Assembly (NCBI RefSeq): GCF_000774145.1
Contig: NZ_KN322985.1
Span: 524,190 to 588,189 of the forward strand
DNA from: Pseudomonas mediterranea CFBP 5447
GTDB lineage: Bacteria > Pseudomonadota > Gammaproteobacteria > Pseudomonadales > Pseudomonadaceae
DNA: 64,000 nt
Reading direction: 5' to 3'
The translations under genes were made by a program, and so were the position numbers. Each line of letters begins with the position of its first letter. The first letter of the stretch is position 1. Of this stretch, positions 61,899 through 64,000 are shown piece by piece. Below the pieces are notes generated by a model, which did not search any database, was not told the origin of the DNA, and saw nothing but the letters and a program-made list of their open reading frames with translations.

Positions 61899-61910
61899 AG
61901 GAGATGCACC

Positions 61911-62921
61911 ATGGCGTTCAACACCCATAACCGGAACCTGCTCAGCCTCGAACATCACACGCCCCGTGAATTGCGCTATCTGCTGGACCTGTCCCGCGAC
62001 CTCAAGCGGGCCAAGTACACCGGCACCGAACAGCAGCACCTCAAGGGCAACAACATCGCGCTGATCTTCGAGAAAACCTCGACCCGTACCCGTTGTGCCT
62101 TCGAAGTGGCGGCCTACGACCAGGGCGCCAATGTCACCTACATCGACCCCAACTCGTCGCAGATCGGCCACAAGGAAAGCATGAAGGACACCGCCCGCGT
62201 GCTCGGGCGCATGTACGACGCCATCGAATACCGGGGCTTCAAGCAGGAAATCGTCGAGGAGCTGGCGAAGTTCGCCGGCGTGCCGGTGTTCAACGGCCTG
62301 ACCGATGAATACCACCCGACGCAAATGATTGCCGACGTGCTGACCATGCGCGAGCACGCCGACAAACCGATCCATGAGATCAGCTACGCGTACGTGGGCG
62401 ATGCGCGGAACAACATGGGCAACTCGTTGCTGCTGATCGGCGCAAAACTGGGCATGGATGTGCGCATCTGTGCGCCCAAGGCCCTCTGGCCCCACGACGA
62501 CCTGGTGCAGCGCTGCCATCAATACGCCGAAGAAAGTGGCGCACGGATCACCCTCAGCGAGGATCCGAAAGCGGCGGTCAAGGGCGTGGACTTCATTCAC
62601 ACCGACGTCTGGGTCTCCATGGGCGAGCCGGTCGAAGCCTGGGCCGAGCGTATCGAGCAACTGTTGCCCTACCAGGTCAATGCCGACCTGATGAAGGCCA
62701 CCGGCAACCCGCGTACTCGCTTCATGCACTGCCTGCCGGCGTTCCATAACAGCGACACCAAGATCGGCAAACAGATCGCCGAGCAGTATCCACACCTGGC
62801 CAACGGCATCGAAGTCACAGACGACGTGTTCGAGTCACCGGCGTGCATCGCCTTCGAACAGGCGGAAAACCGCATGCACACCATCAAGGCGATCCTGGTG
62901 TCGACGCTGGCGGACCTGTAA
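61911..62921 (+). CDS. arcB: Catabolic ornithine carbamoyltransferase ArcB
   Basis: The 336-residue enzyme splits citrulline with phosphate to ornithine and carbamoyl phosphate. STRTRCAFE is the carbamoyl-phosphate loop, HPTQ the second, and HCLPAFH the ornithine loop. The length and the position between arcA and arcC mark the catabolic rather than the biosynthetic enzyme. AAGGAGATGCACC precedes the ATG, 12 bases after arcA. Confidence 0.97.
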   Translation: MAFNTHNRNLLSLEHHTPRELRYLLDLSRDLKRAKYTGTEQQHLKGNNIALIFEKTSTRTRCAFEVAAYDQGANVTYIDPNSSQIGHKESMKDTARVLGRMYDAIEYRGFKQEIVEELAKFAGVPVFNGLTDEYHPTQMIADVLTMREHADKPIHEISYAYVGDARNNMGNSLLLIGAKLGMDVRICAPKALWPHDDLVQRCHQYAEESGARITLSEDPKAAVKGVDFIHTDVWVSMGEPVEAWAERIEQLLPYQVNADLMKATGNPRTRFMHCLPAFHNSDTKIGKQIAEQYPHLANGIEVTDDVFESPACIAFEQAENRMHTIKAILVSTLADL

Positions 62922-62932
62922 CGCCGACTCTT

Positions 62933-63023
62933 TGTGGGAGCGAGCCTGCTCGCGATAGCGGGCGATCAGCCAGCTCATTCATGGGCTGACACACCGCATT
63001 CGCGAGCAGGCTCGCTCCCACAG
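62933..63023. repeat. REP pair (REPIN) inside the arc operon, arcB-arcC
   Basis: Inverted GAGCCTGCTCGCGA arms fill the 132-base gap between arcB and arcC, the only large gap in the operon; it may lower arcC expression relative to arcDAB. Confidence 0.92.
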
Positions 63024-63053
63024 GACCCGTGTTTCAATTTCAAGGAGAGCATT

Positions 63054-63983
63054 ATGCGCATCGTCGTTGCCCTGGGTGGTAACGCCCTCCTGCGGCGGGG
63101 TGAACCCATGACCGCCGACAACCAACGCAGCAACATCCGCACCGCGACCGAACAGATCGCCAGGATCCATGCCGGTAACCAACTGGTGATCGCCCACGGC
63201 AACGGTCCGCAAGTTGGCCTGCTGTCGTTGCAAGCGGCGGCCTACACCTCGGTGACCCCGTATCCGCTGGACGTGCTGGGCGCCGAGACCGAAGGCATGA
63301 TCGGCTACATCATCGAGCAGGAACTGGGCAATCTGCTGGACGTCGACGTGCCCTTCGCCACGCTGCTGACCCAAGTGGAGGTGGACGCCAACGACCCGGC
63401 CTTCCAGCACCCCAGCAAACCCATCGGCCCGGTCTACAACCAACAGGAGGCACAGGAACTGGCCGCCGAAAAAGGCTGGGCCATTGCCCCGGACGGCGAC
63501 AGGTTTCGCCGGGTAGTCGCCAGCCCCAGGCCCAAGCGCATCTTTGAAATCCGGCCGATCAAGTGGCTGCTGGAAAAGGGCAGCATCGTGATCTGTGCCG
63601 GCGGTGGCGGTATCCCGATGATGTATGACGCTGATGGCAAGCTGCAAGGCGTTGAAGCGGTCATCGACAAGGACCTGTGCTCGGCGCTGCTGGCTGAACA
63701 ATTGGAAAGCGATCTGCTGGTGATCGCCACCGACGTCAACGCGGTCTTCATCGATTTCGGCAAGCCAAGCTGCAAAGCCATCGCCCAGGCCCACCCCGAC
63801 GATCTGGAAAAACTCGATTTCGCCGCCGGCTCCATGGGCCCGAAGGTGCAGGCCGCCTGCGAATTTGCGCGCAATACCGGCAAGGTCGCGGTGATCGGGT
63901 CGCTCTCGGACATCGATGCTATCGTCCACGGCACCGCCGGCACCCGTGTCAGCACGACGACAACAGGCATCGCTTATCGATAA
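63054..63983 (+). CDS. arcC: Carbamate kinase ArcC
   Basis: The 309-residue enzyme makes ATP from carbamoyl phosphate and ADP, the energy-yielding step of the pathway. [18 protein letters not shown] is the N-terminal nucleotide/substrate motif, [10 protein letters not shown] the second loop, and [11 protein letters not shown] and [26 protein letters not shown] the further conserved segments. AAGGAGAGCATT precedes the ATG at 63054. The gene is complete and ends 17 bases from the window edge. Confidence 0.97.
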   Translation: MRIVVALGGNALLRRGEPMTADNQRSNIRTATEQIARIHAGNQLVIAHGNGPQVGLLSLQAAAYTSVTPYPLDVLGAETEGMIGYIIEQELGNLLDVDVPFATLLTQVEVDANDPAFQHPSKPIGPVYNQQEAQELAAEKGWAIAPDGDRFRRVVASPRPKRIFEIRPIKWLLEKGSIVICAGGGGIPMMYDADGKLQGVEAVIDKDLCSALLAEQLESDLLVIATDVNAVFIDFGKPSCKAIAQAHPDDLEKLDFAAGSMGPKVQAACEFARNTGKVAVIGSLSDIDAIVHGTAGTRVSTTTTGIAYR

Positions 63984-64000
63984 ACGGAAACTCCCGGGGC

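Noticed and set aside
42..63023. The many regularly shaped repeats as a possible CRISPR array
   Set aside because: They are scattered singly over 63 kb, are palindromic REP hairpins, and have no spacer-repeat periodicity or cas genes.

Overview
The window is a stretch of chromosome from a Pseudomonas of the P. fluorescens complex. The evidence is high GC content, gene blocks in the same order as in P. aeruginosa PAO1 (sodB-bifA; fadD1-fadD2-hydrolase-phaJ1; eda-pgl-zwf-hexR ... oprB-gtsDCBA ... gtrS-gltR-glk-edd-gap; arcDABC), and about 17 intergenic copies of the REP hairpin family (core GAGCCTGCTCGCGA) that is abundant in fluorescent pseudomonads. No tRNA, rRNA, CRISPR array, prophage or insertion sequence was seen. 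Almost all of it is core or near-core metabolism.

Layout. 1-9 kb: a coiled-coil membrane protein, an epimerase, the argP / ACT-protein / argO amino acid export locus, sodB, the c-di-GMP phosphodiesterase bifA and the imelysin-type lipoprotein icmP. 9-11.5 kb: an accessory-looking ECF42-type sigma operon (SnoaL-like protein, DGPF protein, internally deleted SRPBCC gene, sigma factor). 11.6-14.7 kb: acetyltransferase, GyrI-like protein, LysE-type exporter and the alanine transaminase alaC. 14.8-18.1 kb: the gluconate regulon gntP-gntK / gntR, with a shared operator-like motif before each gene. 18.2-31.6 kb: small proteins, peptide deformylase, a YihY membrane protein, the fatty-acid block fadD1-fadD2 / hydrolase / phaJ1, an AaeABX-like aromatic efflux operon and stress-type small proteins. 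31.6-52 kb: a class V aminotransferase, then a nearly continuous glucose block: Entner-Doudoroff enzymes (zwf, pgl, eda, edd), glucokinase, gap, the OprB porin, the GtsABCD ABC importer, a mutarotase, an AGE-family isomerase, the GltR/GtrS two-component system and the HexR repressor. 52-57.7 kb: an iron/heme block with a FecI-type sigma factor, FecR-type anti-sigma factor, STN-containing heme receptor, heme oxygenase and a YbaN-like membrane protein. 57.7-64 kb: a CoA-transferase and the anaerobic arginine deiminase operon arcDABC.

How the genes work together. Glucose enters through OprB and GtsABCD, is phosphorylated by Glk and passes through Zwf, Pgl, Edd and Eda. HexR-type boxes lie in both the hexR/zwf and edd/gap intergenic regions, so the two halves of the block look co-regulated. 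Gluconate joins through GntP and GntK under GntR. The heme block has two Fur-like sites and the full surface-signalling trio. The arc operon has an ANR-like palindrome that lies inside the end of the preceding gene.

I found no clearly new multi-gene system. The most unusual items are the broken SRPBCC gene that still couples translation to an ECF42 sigma factor, a perfect 62-bp repeat in inverted orientation flanking about 7.3 kb, a heme receptor without a histidine between its FRxP and NPxL motifs, a second 66-bp palindromic repeat family that supplies the end of argP, and a long hairpin between bifA and icmP.
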